From contig NZ_CP146350.1 in assembly GCF_037055355.1 (NCBI RefSeq), forward strand, positions 62,001 through 126,000: a stretch of DNA of 64,000 bases, read 5' to 3'. Origin of the DNA: Streptomyces sp. DG1A-41 (GTDB lineage Bacteria; Actinomycetota; Actinomycetes; Streptomycetales; Streptomycetaceae). Below the pieces are notes generated by a model. It was given only the letters and a program-made list of their open reading frames with translations, had not been told where the DNA came from and searched no databases. Numbering within the stretch: position 1 is the first letter of the stretch; each line of letters opens with the position of its first letter. Of the stretch, positions 25,815 to 35,579 are shown one piece after another. The translations under genes and the position numbers were made by a program.

Positions 25815-26297
25815 TCAGAGGGGGGCGGGACCGGTGCCGCCGCCGGGCTGGATGCGGCCGCGCCAGGCGCCGGACTCGGCTCCGCGCTCCTCGATGTACT
25901 GCTTGAAGCGCTTCATGTCGCCCTTGACCCGCCGGTCGATCGTGCCGAGCAGGTCCCCGGCCTTCTCCACGGCTCCGCTGGGCTCGATGTCCATCACGAG
26001 CTCCACACGGGTGTGGGTGTCGTCGACGCGCTCAAAGCGGACCGAGCCCTTCTGGTTGGTGTCTCCGCTGGTCGTGCGCCAGGTGACGCGCTCGTCGGGC
26101 AGCTGGTCGACGATCTCGGTGTCGAACTCGCGCCGTACTCCGCCGATCTTGGTGGTCCAGTGGTTGTGACGGTCGTCGAGCTGCCTTACCTCCTCGACGC
26201 CCTCCATGAAGTTCGGGAACTCCTCGAACTGGGTCCACTGGTTGTAGGCGGTGTGCAGGGGGACGTCGACTTCCACGGTTTCCTTGACGGTGCTCAT
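25815..26297 (-). CDS. SRPBCC (START/Bet v1-fold) protein, polyketide cyclase/dehydrase type
   Basis: 160 residues from an ATG at 26297, with GGAGG seven bases upstream; longer in-frame starts cross non-coding sequence. The helix-grip fold is visible: VKETVEVDVPLHTAYNQWTQ, EEFPNFMEGVEEVRQLDD, HNHWTTKIGGVRREFDTEIV, VTWRTTSGDTNQKGSVRFER, VELVMDIEPSGAVEKAGDLL and the C-terminal helix VKGDMKRFKQYIEER. These single-domain proteins bind hydrophobic ligands; many are stress-linked in Streptomyces. No partner gene is adjacent. Confidence 0.88.
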   Translation of the reverse strand: MSTVKETVEVDVPLHTAYNQWTQFEEFPNFMEGVEEVRQLDDRHNHWTTKIGGVRREFDTEIVDQLPDERVTWRTTSGDTNQKGSVRFERVDDTHTRVELVMDIEPSGAVEKAGDLLGTIDRRVKGDMKRFKQYIEERGAESGAWRGRIQPGGGTGPAPL

Positions 26298-26472
26298 CTG
26301 TATGCCTCCGTTTTCCTGATCGACTGCTGGAGGCCCATCGGCCCACACACAGGTCCGGGCCCGTGGCGGGACGAGTACCCGGGATCTTGTGGTTGCCACA
26401 CGGTTCGATGCGGTCCGGGAAAGGAAACGGAATCGGCCCGGCCGCCGATCGAACGTGGATACGATCCCCGGC

Positions 26473-26904
26473 GTGCGTCTCCCCTTCCCCCGCTCGGCCT
26501 CCGGCTGGACCATGGCCGTCTTCGGCGTGCTCGCCGCCGCCCTCGGGGCGGTGGGCCTGGTCTCACCGGCCACACAGCTGTCGCTGCTCGGTCTCACCGC
26601 CCCGGACGAGCGTGCTGCCGGGGACTTCACGCCCGCGTTCCTGACGGCGTCGTCCATGGCGGCGCTCAACATGGGCGTGTACTACGTGCTGGCGGCGCTG
26701 GCCGACTGGCGGGCCTTCTTCCGGTGGACCGTGCCGTTCCGGCTGCTCACCTGCACGGTATTCATCGTCGCGGCGCTCAGTGGGAGAGCGCCGGGCGTCT
26801 TCGTCGGTGTCGGCCTGTGGGAGGGCGCTGGGGCGGTGGCCATGGGCGCGGCGCTGCTGCTGGAACGGCGCCGCCGGGCGGACGGGGCGGCGCCCGCACC
26901 GTGA
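26473..26904 (+). CDS. Four-helix membrane protein of unknown function
   Basis: About 144 residues from a GTG at 26473; the frame is open to ATG 26389 but that part is Arg-rich and non-membrane. Four hydrophobic segments are seen: WTMAVFGVLAAALGAVGLV, SMAALNMGVYYVLAALADW, FRLLTCTVFIVAALSG and GLWEGAGAVAMGAALLLE, with a basic C-terminal tail. This resembles small DoxX/DUF4267-like integral membrane proteins, but I cannot name the family. It is divergent from the SRPBCC gene with 175 bp between starts; the two could share a promoter region. Confidence 0.6.
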   Translation: MRLPFPRSASGWTMAVFGVLAAALGAVGLVSPATQLSLLGLTAPDERAAGDFTPAFLTASSMAALNMGVYYVLAALADWRAFFRWTVPFRLLTCTVFIVAALSGRAPGVFVGVGLWEGAGAVAMGAALLLERRRRADGAAPAP

Positions 26905-26924
26905 CCGGGCGGGAAGGGGCCAGC

Positions 26925-27175
26925 TCACGGGTCACGGTGCGGCCGGGTCAGACTGCGGGGGGCGGCGGCCCGGGCCGTCTCCGAGCGGAAGCCGTGACCG
27001 AGTTCGGGGGCCCGGCCGTGGTAGTGGCGGAAGTTGTAGATGAGCGGGCTCCAGACGCCGGGGTCGATGTGGTGGGTACCGGGTACGACGACGCGTCCGG
27101 CGGCGTGGACGCGCAGGACTTCGCACTCGACGCTGAGGAAGAGACCCGCTCCGCCGGGTGTGAGCGCACGTGTCC
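26925..27175 (-). pseudogene. C-terminal fragment of a flavin reductase-like protein
   Basis: On the minus strand a good frame without a start reads LTPGGAGLFLSVECEVLRVH, RVVVPGTHHIDPGVWSPLIY and NFRHYHGRAPELGHGF, to a TGA at 26925. This is the C-terminal third of the FMN-binding split-barrel (flavin reductase) proteins that end in LIYNFRHY. The N-terminal two thirds are missing; the break is at about 27175, where the start-less regulator gene begins on the other strand. Confidence 0.65.
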
Positions 27176-27588
27176 GCTCGCTCAGCGCTGCCCGCCGGCA
27201 CCGCGCCGTCGGCTTCGCCCGCGTCTGCTACGACCATCTCGGCGGCTCCCTCACCCGTGGCGATGACCGATGCCATGACCGCTCGTGGGCTGTTGTCCTG
27301 GGAGTCCGGCCCGGCGCTCACCGCGTCCGGCGCGGCGTGGCTGGCGGACCTCGGGACGCGACGAGGCGGTGGGGGCGGCGGGCCGTCCGCAGGTGCGTAC
27401 GTGTCTGGACTGGACGGAGCAGCGCCCGCATCTGGCGGGCGCGGTGGCCGCGGCCCAGTTCCACCGCGCTGGAGGCGTCCTGGCTCGTGCCCGGCGACGG
27501 CTCCCGCGTCGTGCGGCTGACGGACCAGGGGCACGACGCCTTCCGCCGGCACCTGGGCCTGGCGGACGAGGCGCTCACGACCGGCTGA
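27176..27588 (+). pseudogene. Winged-helix (ArsR-type) regulator, 5' end missing and frameshifted
   Basis: Pieces in three plus frames join into the C-terminal part of an ArsR-like regulator: HRAVGFARVCYDHLGG, then AMTARGLLSWESGPALTASG and AAWLADLG, then RTCLDWTEQRPHLAGAVAAA, then LEASWLVPGDGSRVVRLTDQ and GHDAFRRHLGL, to a TGA at 27588. The Cys-Leu-Asp-Trp-Thr motif and the ending are typical of that family. The DNA-recognition half is gone and at least two indels break the rest. Confidence 0.6.
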
Positions 27589-27621
27589 GCACCTCCCCCG
27601 CCCCGGGACGGCCGACCGGAC

Positions 27622-27909
27622 TCAGAACCGGTGCTGCTGCTGCGTCTGCCCGTATGTCTGGCCGCCGTCGCCGTTCGCCCTCCGGGCCTGCAACTGCTCC
27701 GCCTGCTCCTCGGTCACCTTCTGTTCCGCACCGCAGAAGGTGCACTGCGTGAGGTATTTCGTCGAGATCGGGAACAGCGGCACGAAGAACAGCGTGAACT
27801 TCGTGACGCGCTTCCTGAGCGTGTGCGCGGCGGGGTTGCCGCACTGGCCGCAGACCAGCGTCAGTATCGCCAGCTGGTACAGGTACCCCTTGGTGCCGAA
27901 GATGATCAC
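27622..27909 (-). CDS. Small zinc-ribbon protein
   Basis: 95 residues from a GTG at 27909, with AAGGA upstream. Two CxxC pairs (VCGQCGN about residues 19-22 and CTFCGA about 50-53) around a hydrophobic hairpin (KFTLFFVPLFPISTKYL) form the zinc-ribbon of the actinobacterial zf-ribbon_15 type. The end is Gln/Gly-rich (GGQTYGQTQQQHRF) and disordered. VIIFGTKGYLYQLAILTLVC is the standard start. Function is unknown; a membrane-surface protein or regulator is possible. Monocistronic by context. Confidence 0.82.
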   Translation of the reverse strand: MIIFGTKGYLYQLAILTLVCGQCGNPAAHTLRKRVTKFTLFFVPLFPISTKYLTQCTFCGAEQKVTEEQAEQLQARRANGDGGQTYGQTQQQHRF

Positions 27910-28580
27910 GTGACGGTCCTTCCCGGGTCGGGTCTTCCTCCAGTGTCCTGTATCGCGTGACACCCCGACGAACCGGTACTCGAAGGAGATGTGCCCTCGT
28001 TCGTGGGGAGAGCCCGGCGGGGCGTGGTCCAGTCGGGTGAGAGCGGGCCGGGTGCCTCCCCGTGCGCCGTACGGTTCCGCGGTGACCTCGATCTCACCCG
28101 AAACGCAGTCCGTGCACACCGACCACCTGGGCTCCCCCGTCGTCCTGTCCTGGCGGGGCACGACCCCCGACAGGACGTTCCGTACCTCCTGGCCTGCTCC
28201 CTCCGAGACGGTGCGAACGGCCCGGAGGCCAGGTCGAAGGCCGTCGAGCGGTTGCTGACGGGCGCCGGCCTCCCCCGGGCGAGGGATGCGTCCACGTCAC
28301 CCAGCGCCCGAGCATGCCGGTCGGCCTGCTGGTCGCGCCCGGGTCGGCCGTCCTCACCGTGCAGCACCTCAGGTCGCGGTTCGTCCCGCCGGAGACCTGG
28401 CTGGAGGCCGTGGGCGAACTCGGGTACGCCTGCCCATCTTCACCGCCCGGCCGTGGCCGGAGGGCGCCGAGCGCAGGCTGCGGGCGGGCAGGACGACATG
28501 AGCCGCCGACGCGAGCACGTCCTCGTCGGACGTGAAGGCGGCCAACGTCTCGACACACCGTGGCCGTCCCGTGCCGGGGC
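27910..28580. other. Region without a confident gene
   Basis: 670 bp between the zinc-ribbon gene and the end of pgm. Frames are open on both strands but no start, ribosome site or domain convinces me. One plus-strand stretch at about 28375-28501 (RFVPPETWLEAVGELGYAC changing frame to PIFTARPWPEGAERRLRAG) looks like the end of a lost protein. I do not recognise it. Confidence 0.35.
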
Positions 28581-30221
<1,641 letters not shown>

Positions 30222-30460
30222 GGGCCCGCTCCTCCACATGGGTGTGATTCTTCGCTTGCGCTCTCATCCTTCCTCGTCACAGCCGTGACACGCGAGAGGG
30301 GCGCTGCTGTGAGAGCCGGATGTGCGCCAGGCCACGCGGCGGACCGGTCGCTCCGCGCCGCGCACCACACGGAGGCGGCGCCGCGTACCACCGGGAACCC
30401 GGTGATGCGCGCGCCGCCTTCCGGCCTTGTGGGCGTCCTGCCGAGCGCCCTCGCCTCGGG

Positions 30461-30889
30461 TCAGATCCGCCCGCCGGTGAGCCGGGTGAGGGGGCCGTGC
30501 GTGTGGCGTTCCGCGCGGCGTCCCACCGCGTACGACGCGGCGCTCAGGGCGGTCAGGCCGGCGCCGACGCCCGCGGCGACGGCCTTGCGGTGGGCGATCG
30601 CCGTCCAGGCCGTCTTGGCCGTGGCGGCGACGTGACCCGAGGCCGCGACGACCGCCTGGCGGCCCGCCTCGACACTCCTGGCCGCGGTCTGCACGGCTGC
30701 CGTCGTCGTCTCGGCGGAGCGTTCGGCACCGGCCTTGACGGCTGACGCCGCGTCATCGGCCTTGGCAGCCGCGCGCTTCGCGGCCTGTGTCGTCGGCGCG
30801 GTCGCCTTGTCCGCGCTGCGACGGGCCTTGGACTCAGTCGTCCGTATGGTGGTCGGCTTCTGATTCGTGCGCTTGTTCTCTTCAGTCAT
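30461..30889 (-). CDS. Ala/Lys-rich single-helix membrane protein
   Basis: 142 residues from an ATG at 30889. The first 100 residues are polar and dominated by Ala, Lys and Thr (KATAPTTQAAKRAAAKADDA, AVKAGAERSAETTTAAV), likely one long amphipathic helix reminiscent of phasin or LEA-like proteins. A short hydrophobic part near residues 108-125 (AVAAGVGAGLTALSAASYAV) may anchor it in the membrane, followed by a basic tail. It is divergent from the 48-residue basic protein, with 138 bp between starts. Such proteins are often stress-induced in Streptomyces; no exact role is claimed. Confidence 0.68.
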   Translation of the reverse strand: MTEENKRTNQKPTTIRTTESKARRSADKATAPTTQAAKRAAAKADDAASAVKAGAERSAETTTAAVQTAARSVEAGRQAVVAASGHVAATAKTAWTAIAHRKAVAAGVGAGLTALSAASYAVGRRAERHTHGPLTRLTGGRI

Positions 30890-31027
30890 GGACTCCGACT
30901 TGCCTCTGACTCCGGCGGCAAACACGTTCGGTCGCGCACCGTCCGGGCGGGCGAAGGGCTGAGCACCTCGTCGGAGGGGTAAGCGAGCTACAGGCAAGAC
31001 GACGTCAGAACACGAGGGAAGTGCATC

Positions 31028-31174
31028 ATGGCCGGCATCCTGAATCGCATCAAGCAGTTCGCCCGGAGCCCGCAGGGGCGGCGGGCCGTCGAACAGGCAC
31101 GGCGGGCCGCCGCCGATCCTCGCAAGCGGGCCCAGGCCCAGCGGCTGCTGGGGAAGCTCCGCGGCCGCCGCTGA
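31028..31174 (+). CDS. 48-residue basic protein
   Basis: An ATG at 31028 with GAGGGAAG upstream opens 48 codons: MAGILNRIKQFARSPQGRRA, then VEQARRAAADPRKRAQAQRL, then LGKLRGRR. It is strongly basic and helical, with no membrane segment or Cys. Proteins of this kind recur in Streptomyces genomes as unnamed small ORFs. The good ribosome site, clean codon bias and divergent partner support a real gene. A nucleic-acid- or phosphate-binding role is possible from the charge only. Confidence 0.7.
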   Translation: MAGILNRIKQFARSPQGRRAVEQARRAAADPRKRAQAQRLLGKLRGRR

Positions 31175-31279
31175 CCGGGCCGCACCGGAATCTGTCGGTA
31201 ACCAACTCTTCGAGCGGGCGCGGTGTTCATGTCCGGCATGGGCACTTGGGTCGCACCACACCTGAGAGGAGCTGGTTCG

Positions 31280-32133
31280 ATGGGCAGGGCAGGCAACGGC
31301 AGGAAGGTCCGTGCCTTGGGCGTCGCCGGTGTGCTGGTCGGCTGCGGCGACGACAGCGACACGGGTGACGGCGCACGGGGCGCTTCGGCGCAGGGCGACG
31401 CACAGGAGGAGGTCCGCAGGCGGTGCGCTCCGCCTACGACAGGACGGCCGAGGAGGACACCTCCAAGGTGAGGCTGCGGGTGCAGACCTCGGCCCCGGGC
31501 GCCTCGGAGACCGCCGACGGACAGGGTGCCGTGGACCTGGACGCCGGCGACAGCGTCATGGCGCTCACGGTGCAGGGGCAGCGGATCGAGCAGCGTGTGG
31601 TCGATCAGGTGCTGTACCAGAAGATGCCGCAGGGGCAGGCACAGGGCGGCAAGCCCTGGATCAAGATCGACCTGGGGAAGGTCGCCGTACAGCAGGGCGC
31701 GGACGAGCGGTCCATGAGCGATCCGGCGCAGTCCGCGGCGTACGCGAAAGCGATCACCGACAAGGACGTGACCAAGAAGGGCACGGCGACGATCGACGGC
31801 GTCGAGACCACGCACTACCGCGTCTCCGTCGACGTCGCCGAGCTGCCCGATGGCGATAGGCGGCAGCAGGTCGGCCCGACTCTGCCCATGGGCGTGTGGC
31901 TCGACGAAGAGGGCCGCATGCGCCGTCAGCAGATCGACTTGACCCTCAAGTCCGCACCGGGGTCGATGGAACGGTCCTCCACCGATGCCTCGCCCTCGCC
32001 TCAGCGGCTCAGGGTACGCACGGTCACGGACTTCACCGACTTCGGCACCGAGGTGGAAGCGGACGCGCCCCCGGCCGGACAGGTCACCGACATGACCGGC
32101 AAGACCCTCGAACAGGGCAAGAAGCAGGGCTGA
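31280..32133 (+). pseudogene. Lipoprotein (LppX/LprG-like) with early frameshift
   Basis: An ATG at 31280 (AGGAG upstream) gives a short lipoprotein signal, KVRALGVAGVLVGCGDDS, with Cys as the first mature residue. After about 46 codons the frame changes near 31418; the other frame supplies the mature domain SAYDRTAEEDTSKVRLRVQT, WIKIDLGKVAVQQG, TATIDGVETTHYRVSVDVAE and TLPMGVWLDEEGRMRRQQID. This matches the LppX/LprAFG-type fold. One indel gives about 280 residues anchored outside the membrane. The hydrophobic core is shorter than usual. It could be inactive or a sequencing error, as the rest is well conserved. Confidence 0.72.
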
Positions 32134-32145
32134 CCCGAGCTCACC

Positions 32146-33090
32146 TCACCCACGGCCGCGGAGCCGCCGTACGAGGTCGTCCGCGGCCGCCGGCCAGTCG
32201 GGACGGTCGAAGGTGAAGCCCGCGTCCAGGAGGCGGCCGGGGACGACGCGGCGGCTCTTCAGCAGCAGTTCGGTGTCCGAGCGCAGGACGAAGGCGCCGA
32301 CCTCGGCCATCCAGCGCGTCGCGGGCAGGCCCACCGGGACACCCCACGCGGCACGCAGGGCGCGCATGAAGTCGCGGTGCGGCAGGGGCCCGGGGGCGGC
32401 GAGATTGACCGGCCCCGTGATGTCGTCCCGGGCGATCAGGAACTCGACCGCCCGGACGAAGTCCTGGTCGTGGATCCACGACACGTACTGTGCGCCGCCG
32501 GCGACGGGGCCGCCGAGGCCCAGCCGGGCCAGCCGCAGCAGGACGTCGAAGACGCCGCCGCGGTCCGGGCTCATCACCATGGCGGCGCGCAGAGCCACCT
32601 TCCGGGTGTCCGGGGTGTCGGCCACCTCCTGCTCCCGCTCCCAGGCCTTGGCGATGTCGACGCTGTAGGCCCAGTAGCCGGGGGCGTCGGGTTCGGTGCC
32701 TCCGATCACACCGGTGGCCTCGTCGTTGGGCGCGTCATAACGGTGGGCGTAGACGGTCGCGGTGCTCATCTGGAGCCAGAGGCGGGGCGGCCGGGCGGCC
32801 GCGGCGATCGCCTCGCCCACGACCCGGGCGGAGTGGACCCGTGAGTCCATCATCTCCCGGAGGTTGGCGGGGGTGTAGCGGCAGTTCACGCTCCGGCCGG
32901 CCAGGTTGACCACGACGTCGCTGCCGTCGATCTCCCCCGCCCACTGCCCCAGGGTCGCACCGTCCCAGTGCACTTCGTCCCGCCGTCGCGGGCGCCTGGT
33001 GAGCACCGCGACGTCATGTCCGGCCGCGGTCAGCGCGCGTTTCAGGACCGTGCCGACCTGCCCGGTCCCGCCGGGTATCACGATCTTCAT
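32146..33090 (-). CDS. TIGR01777-type NAD(P)-binding epimerase/dehydratase-like protein
   Basis: 314 residues from an ATG at 33090. It starts KIVIPGGTGQVGTVLKRALT, the Rossmann GxxGxxG of extended SDRs. VVVNLAGRSVNCRYTPANLR is a hallmark of the TIGR01777/SDR39U1 group, and WLQMSTATVYAHRYDAPNDE holds the active-site area. The C-terminal DUF1731-like segment (FMRALRAAWGVPVGLP, LLLKSRRVVPGRLLDAGFTF) is complete. The natural substrate of the family is unknown; links to cell division and FtsZ have been suggested for relatives. It is divergent from the ABM gene over a perfect operator-like palindrome. Confidence 0.9.
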   Translation of the reverse strand: MKIVIPGGTGQVGTVLKRALTAAGHDVAVLTRRPRRRDEVHWDGATLGQWAGEIDGSDVVVNLAGRSVNCRYTPANLREMMDSRVHSARVVGEAIAAAARPPRLWLQMSTATVYAHRYDAPNDEATGVIGGTEPDAPGYWAYSVDIAKAWEREQEVADTPDTRKVALRAAMVMSPDRGGVFDVLLRLARLGLGGPVAGGAQYVSWIHDQDFVRAVEFLIARDDITGPVNLAAPGPLPHRDFMRALRAAWGVPVGLPATRWMAEVGAFVLRSDTELLLKSRRVVPGRLLDAGFTFDRPDWPAAADDLVRRLRGRG

Positions 33091-33130
33091 GTCACTCCCC
33101 CTCGACGTGTGGAAGTGACCCTAGCCCACA

Positions 33131-33146
33131 TTTGAACGTGTTCAAA
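33131..33146. promoter_or_regulatory. Palindrome TTTGAAC-GT-GTTCAAA, TetR-type operator
   Basis: Perfect 7-bp arms around a 2-bp centre lie 41 bp upstream of the epimerase start and 58 bp upstream of the ABM start. The shape is typical of TetR-family operators. No regulator gene is adjacent, so the regulator must be encoded elsewhere. Confidence 0.7.
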
Positions 33147-33203
33147 ATCCTCGATGGCGTAGGGCTTAGCCTGCGCAGACGTGGCATCGGGCAAGATGGG
33201 GCC

Positions 33204-33530
33204 ATGAGCGTTGTCAAGATCAATGTGCTGACCGTGCCCGCCGAGCAGCGGGAGACGCTGGAGAAGCGGTTCGCCTCCCGCGCGCACACCGTGGAGAGCT
33301 CAGACGGGTTCGAGTGGTTCGAGCTCCTCCGCCCCGTGGAGGGCACCGACACCTACCTCGTCTACACCCGGTGGCGTGACGAGGAGTCGTTCCAGGCCTG
33401 GATGGAAGGGCCGATGAAAGCCGCGCACCAGGGCGGCGGCGAGGGGGGCGAGCGCCCCAAGCCCGCGGCGAGCGACTCGACGCTCTGGTCGTTCGAGGTC
33501 GTGCAGCAGGCGGGGCCGAAGGGCGCCTAG
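33204..33530 (+). CDS. Antibiotic biosynthesis monooxygenase (HmoA-like) protein
   Basis: 108 residues from an ATG at 33204. Dimeric ferredoxin-like ABM fold: VVKINVLTVPAEQRETLEKR, SSDGFEWFELLRPVEGTDTY, LVYTRWRDEESFQAWMEG, and the closing strand TLWSFEVVQQ. The FEWFEL segment is close to haem-degrading or haem-binding actinobacterial members, so a role with haem is possible. It is divergent from the TIGR01777 gene and shares its operator. The IS630 element begins one base after its TAG stop, so the gene is intact but its terminator has been displaced. Confidence 0.85.
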   Translation: MSVVKINVLTVPAEQRETLEKRFASRAHTVESSDGFEWFELLRPVEGTDTYLVYTRWRDEESFQAWMEGPMKAAHQGGGEGGERPKPAASDSTLWSFEVVQQAGPKGA

Positions 33531-33545
33531 CTAGTGCTGGATTCC

Positions 33546-34672
33546 TCATTGGATGTACACATATCGGCGTCGTAGTTGGCGGGTGGGCGGGGCCGGCCGC
33601 CCCCAGATCCAGGGGCGGGCTCGGGCGTTGAGCTGGGCGGTGGCCACGGCTGTGGCCTGGGCGATGTCGTCGGGGTTGGCGAAGGACCGTCCGGCCAGGG
33701 CGGTCTTGCGGAAGATCCGCCACCAGCCTTCCTGCAGGTTCAGCCAGCACGCGCCGACCGGGATGAACGCGTGGCGGATCCGGGGGTGGTCCTCCAGCCA
33801 GGTCCGGGTGGACAGGCTGTTGTGAGAGGACAGGTTGTCGGTGACGATCCAGATCTCACCGGTCGGGTTGGCGTCCTCGACCAGTTGCAGGAACTGCTGG
33901 TAGAAGACGCTGTTGCGGGAGGAAGCCGCCATGGTGATCTGCTGGCCGTCCCGTACGCGTAAGGCTCCGTAGACCCAGGTCTTCTCCGGCCCGCGGCTGT
34001 AGTCGAGCTCGGACTTGATGCGGTGCCCGTCCGGTGACCAGCCCGGTGCGGGCGCGAAGGTGCGCGGGATCACCGGCCCCAGCTCGTCGGCGCAGATGAC
34101 CGTCGCGCCGTCGGGCGGCTGGGTGTAGAGGCCGATGATCCGCGTCCTTTTCCCGCGAAGTCCGGGTCCTTCGAACGGGTCCAGGACCGGGTGCGGCGCC
34201 AGCGCACACCCTCGGCGATCAGGATCCTGCGCACCTGGGAGCGGCCGACCTCGATGCCCAACTGCCGGGCCTGAGCAGCCAGGGAGTCCAGCGTCCACTC
34301 AGCCGGCCCCGACTCGTCGGCCGCCCACAGGTCCCCGCCGGGCTGCACCTCCAGCCTCCCCGGCGGCACCTCTTTGACCAGGGCGATAATCCGGGACCGC
34401 TCGGCCTCCGTGATCCGCCGCTTGCGGCCCTGCCCGCCCAGATCCTCCAGTCCCTCCAGCCCGGAGCGGTTGAAGCGGTGCAGCCAACGCCGCACCGTCT
34501 TCTGGCCGCAGTCCAGCTCCTCCGCGATCGCCGGAACTCGCAAGCCGGCCCAGCTCAGCTCGACCATCCGCGCCCGCATCACCGCATCTCGCGGCGCCTT
34601 GCGGGCCCGCGACAGCCGACGCACCACTGCCCGCTCATCCTCATCACGGCTTGGCCGTGCCCGTAACACCAC
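33546..34672 (-). CDS. IS630 transposase OrfAB with -1 frameshift site
   Basis: Frame A, from a GTG at about 34672, gives the helix-turn-helix part (ARKAPRDAVMRARMVELSWA, LRVPAIAEELDCGQKTVRRW, HRFNRSGLEGLEDLGGQGRK) and the second helical domain to RRTRSWTRSKDPDFAGK. Frame B continues RTRIIGLYTQPPDGATVICA with the DDE core: Asp in VICADELG, the WIVTDNLSSHNS strand, HAFIPVGACWLNLQEGWWRI with the final Glu, and the C-terminal helix. The overlap contains G_GGA_AAA at 34154-34148, so a -1 shift yields one full transposase. A TTA codon follows the GTG. The stop lies inside the end repeat. Confidence 0.88.
34148..34154 (-). promoter_or_regulatory. Slippery heptamer GGGAAAA for -1 frameshifting
   Basis: Read on the minus strand in frame A this is G GGA AAA, an X_XXY_YYZ heptamer exactly where the IS630 frames must join (AGK to RTRIIG). 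Sliding back one base converts frame A into frame B. Any downstream stimulating structure was not worked out. Confidence 0.7.
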
Positions 34673-34964
34673 CGTCCAGCACCCGCCCCCGAGCACCCGA
34701 ACCACCCCGCCACCAGCACATATACCCACGGAAAGAGGAATCCAGCACTAGTGCTCCGACAGGCAACGTTCGCCCCCTCGCGACGCCCGGCACGCTCCCC
34801 CAAGCTCTTCGAGCAGGGGGGACCTCCGCTCGCCGCACCGGACGAAGCCCGAGTACAGCCAGTACGAGGACTTCCGGCCGGTACGCCGAGAGCACCCACC
34901 GGACGCCGCTCCTTGAGGGCGAACGCTGCCTGCCCGGGGCACGTGCTGCGCCGCAGAAGTTCGT

Positions 34965-35249
34965 GAAGGGCGTCAGGTCGCGGGGATTGTCGAGGTAGAG
35001 GCTACTGGCGCAGTCCAGGCATTCCTCCGGACTGCCGGAGGGAAGCCGCTGGCAGCACGTGGTCCTGTAACCCTTCCGGCTGGCGAGGTAGAGGGCAAAG
35101 CCCCAGGTGTGCAGAACGCCGGTGAAGCGCAGCCGGCACAGCGGAAGGTGTACGCCGTCCTTCGACTCTCCCTTCGCGTAGGCGAATCCTGCCCGGAAGC
35201 CGACGCGGGCAAGTTGGGGTCGGCGCCCCTGGCCATGATCGCTGTTCAT
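34965..35249 (-). pseudogene. Fragment of an unknown, possibly mobile-element gene
   Basis: From an ATG at 35249 the minus strand encodes a coherent piece: GFRAGFAYAKGESKDGVHLP, CRLRFTGVLHTWGFALYLAS, GSPEECLDCASSLYLDNPRD, then LTPFTNF. The sequence afterwards loses coding character, and the IS630 element begins 213 bp further on. Repeated Trp and Cys pairs suggest a real folded protein, but I do not recognise it. I consider it truncated or shifted at its end. Confidence 0.4.
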
Positions 35250-35579
35250 GACGGAGGGACCGGGAGGCAGCACAGCGGTGGCGGTGAGGCTGGACGAGGC
35301 GGCCAGGGCAGGGCTACACCAGCACCACGTTCGGGCGCAGTTCGTACGCCGACTCGACGGCCCGCGCGCCGGCACGGTGACCGGCAACGGCCGGGTCGCC
35401 GTCACCGCCTCGATGTCCACGCCGGTGGGCCACCTCCGCCGTCGCCGAGGACACGCTGCGGCAGCACCGGGCGGGTATGCGGCTGGTCGCGAACACGTCG
35501 TGCCGCGCCCGGGGTAAGCCGTACGTCGTGGCGGCAGGGCCGGTGATGCCTCCCCCGGGAACGGTGGCCGGGCTCGTGC
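35250..35579. other. Region without a confident gene
   Basis: Short plus-strand frames (RLDGPRAGTVTGNGRVAVTA; MRLVANTSCRARGKPYVVAA) change frame repeatedly and lack a common start. They could be the remains of one small gene, but the evidence is too weak for a call. Confidence 0.3.

Larger units (their letters stand above)
33531..34751 (-). mobile_element. Complete IS630-family insertion sequence
   Basis: A 17-bp perfect inverted repeat, CTAGTGCTGGATTCCTC, stands at 33531-33547, with its reverse complement at 34735-34751. The outermost TA dinucleotides (33532-33533 and 34749-34750) fit the TA target duplication of the IS630/Tc1 superfamily. The element is about 1.2 kb and holds one transposase in two overlapping frames. 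Exact ends, intact repeats and both frames open make it the only apparently active element in the window. Confidence 0.9.

Noticed and set aside
33546..34729. IS630 transposase as a frameshifted pseudogene
   Set aside because: The frames meet at a canonical G_GGA_AAA heptamer and the element ends are intact, so programmed frameshifting is more likely.
35248..35517. 89-codon plus-strand open frame
   Set aside because: Coding character changes frame repeatedly and no family was recognised; kept only as an uncertain region.
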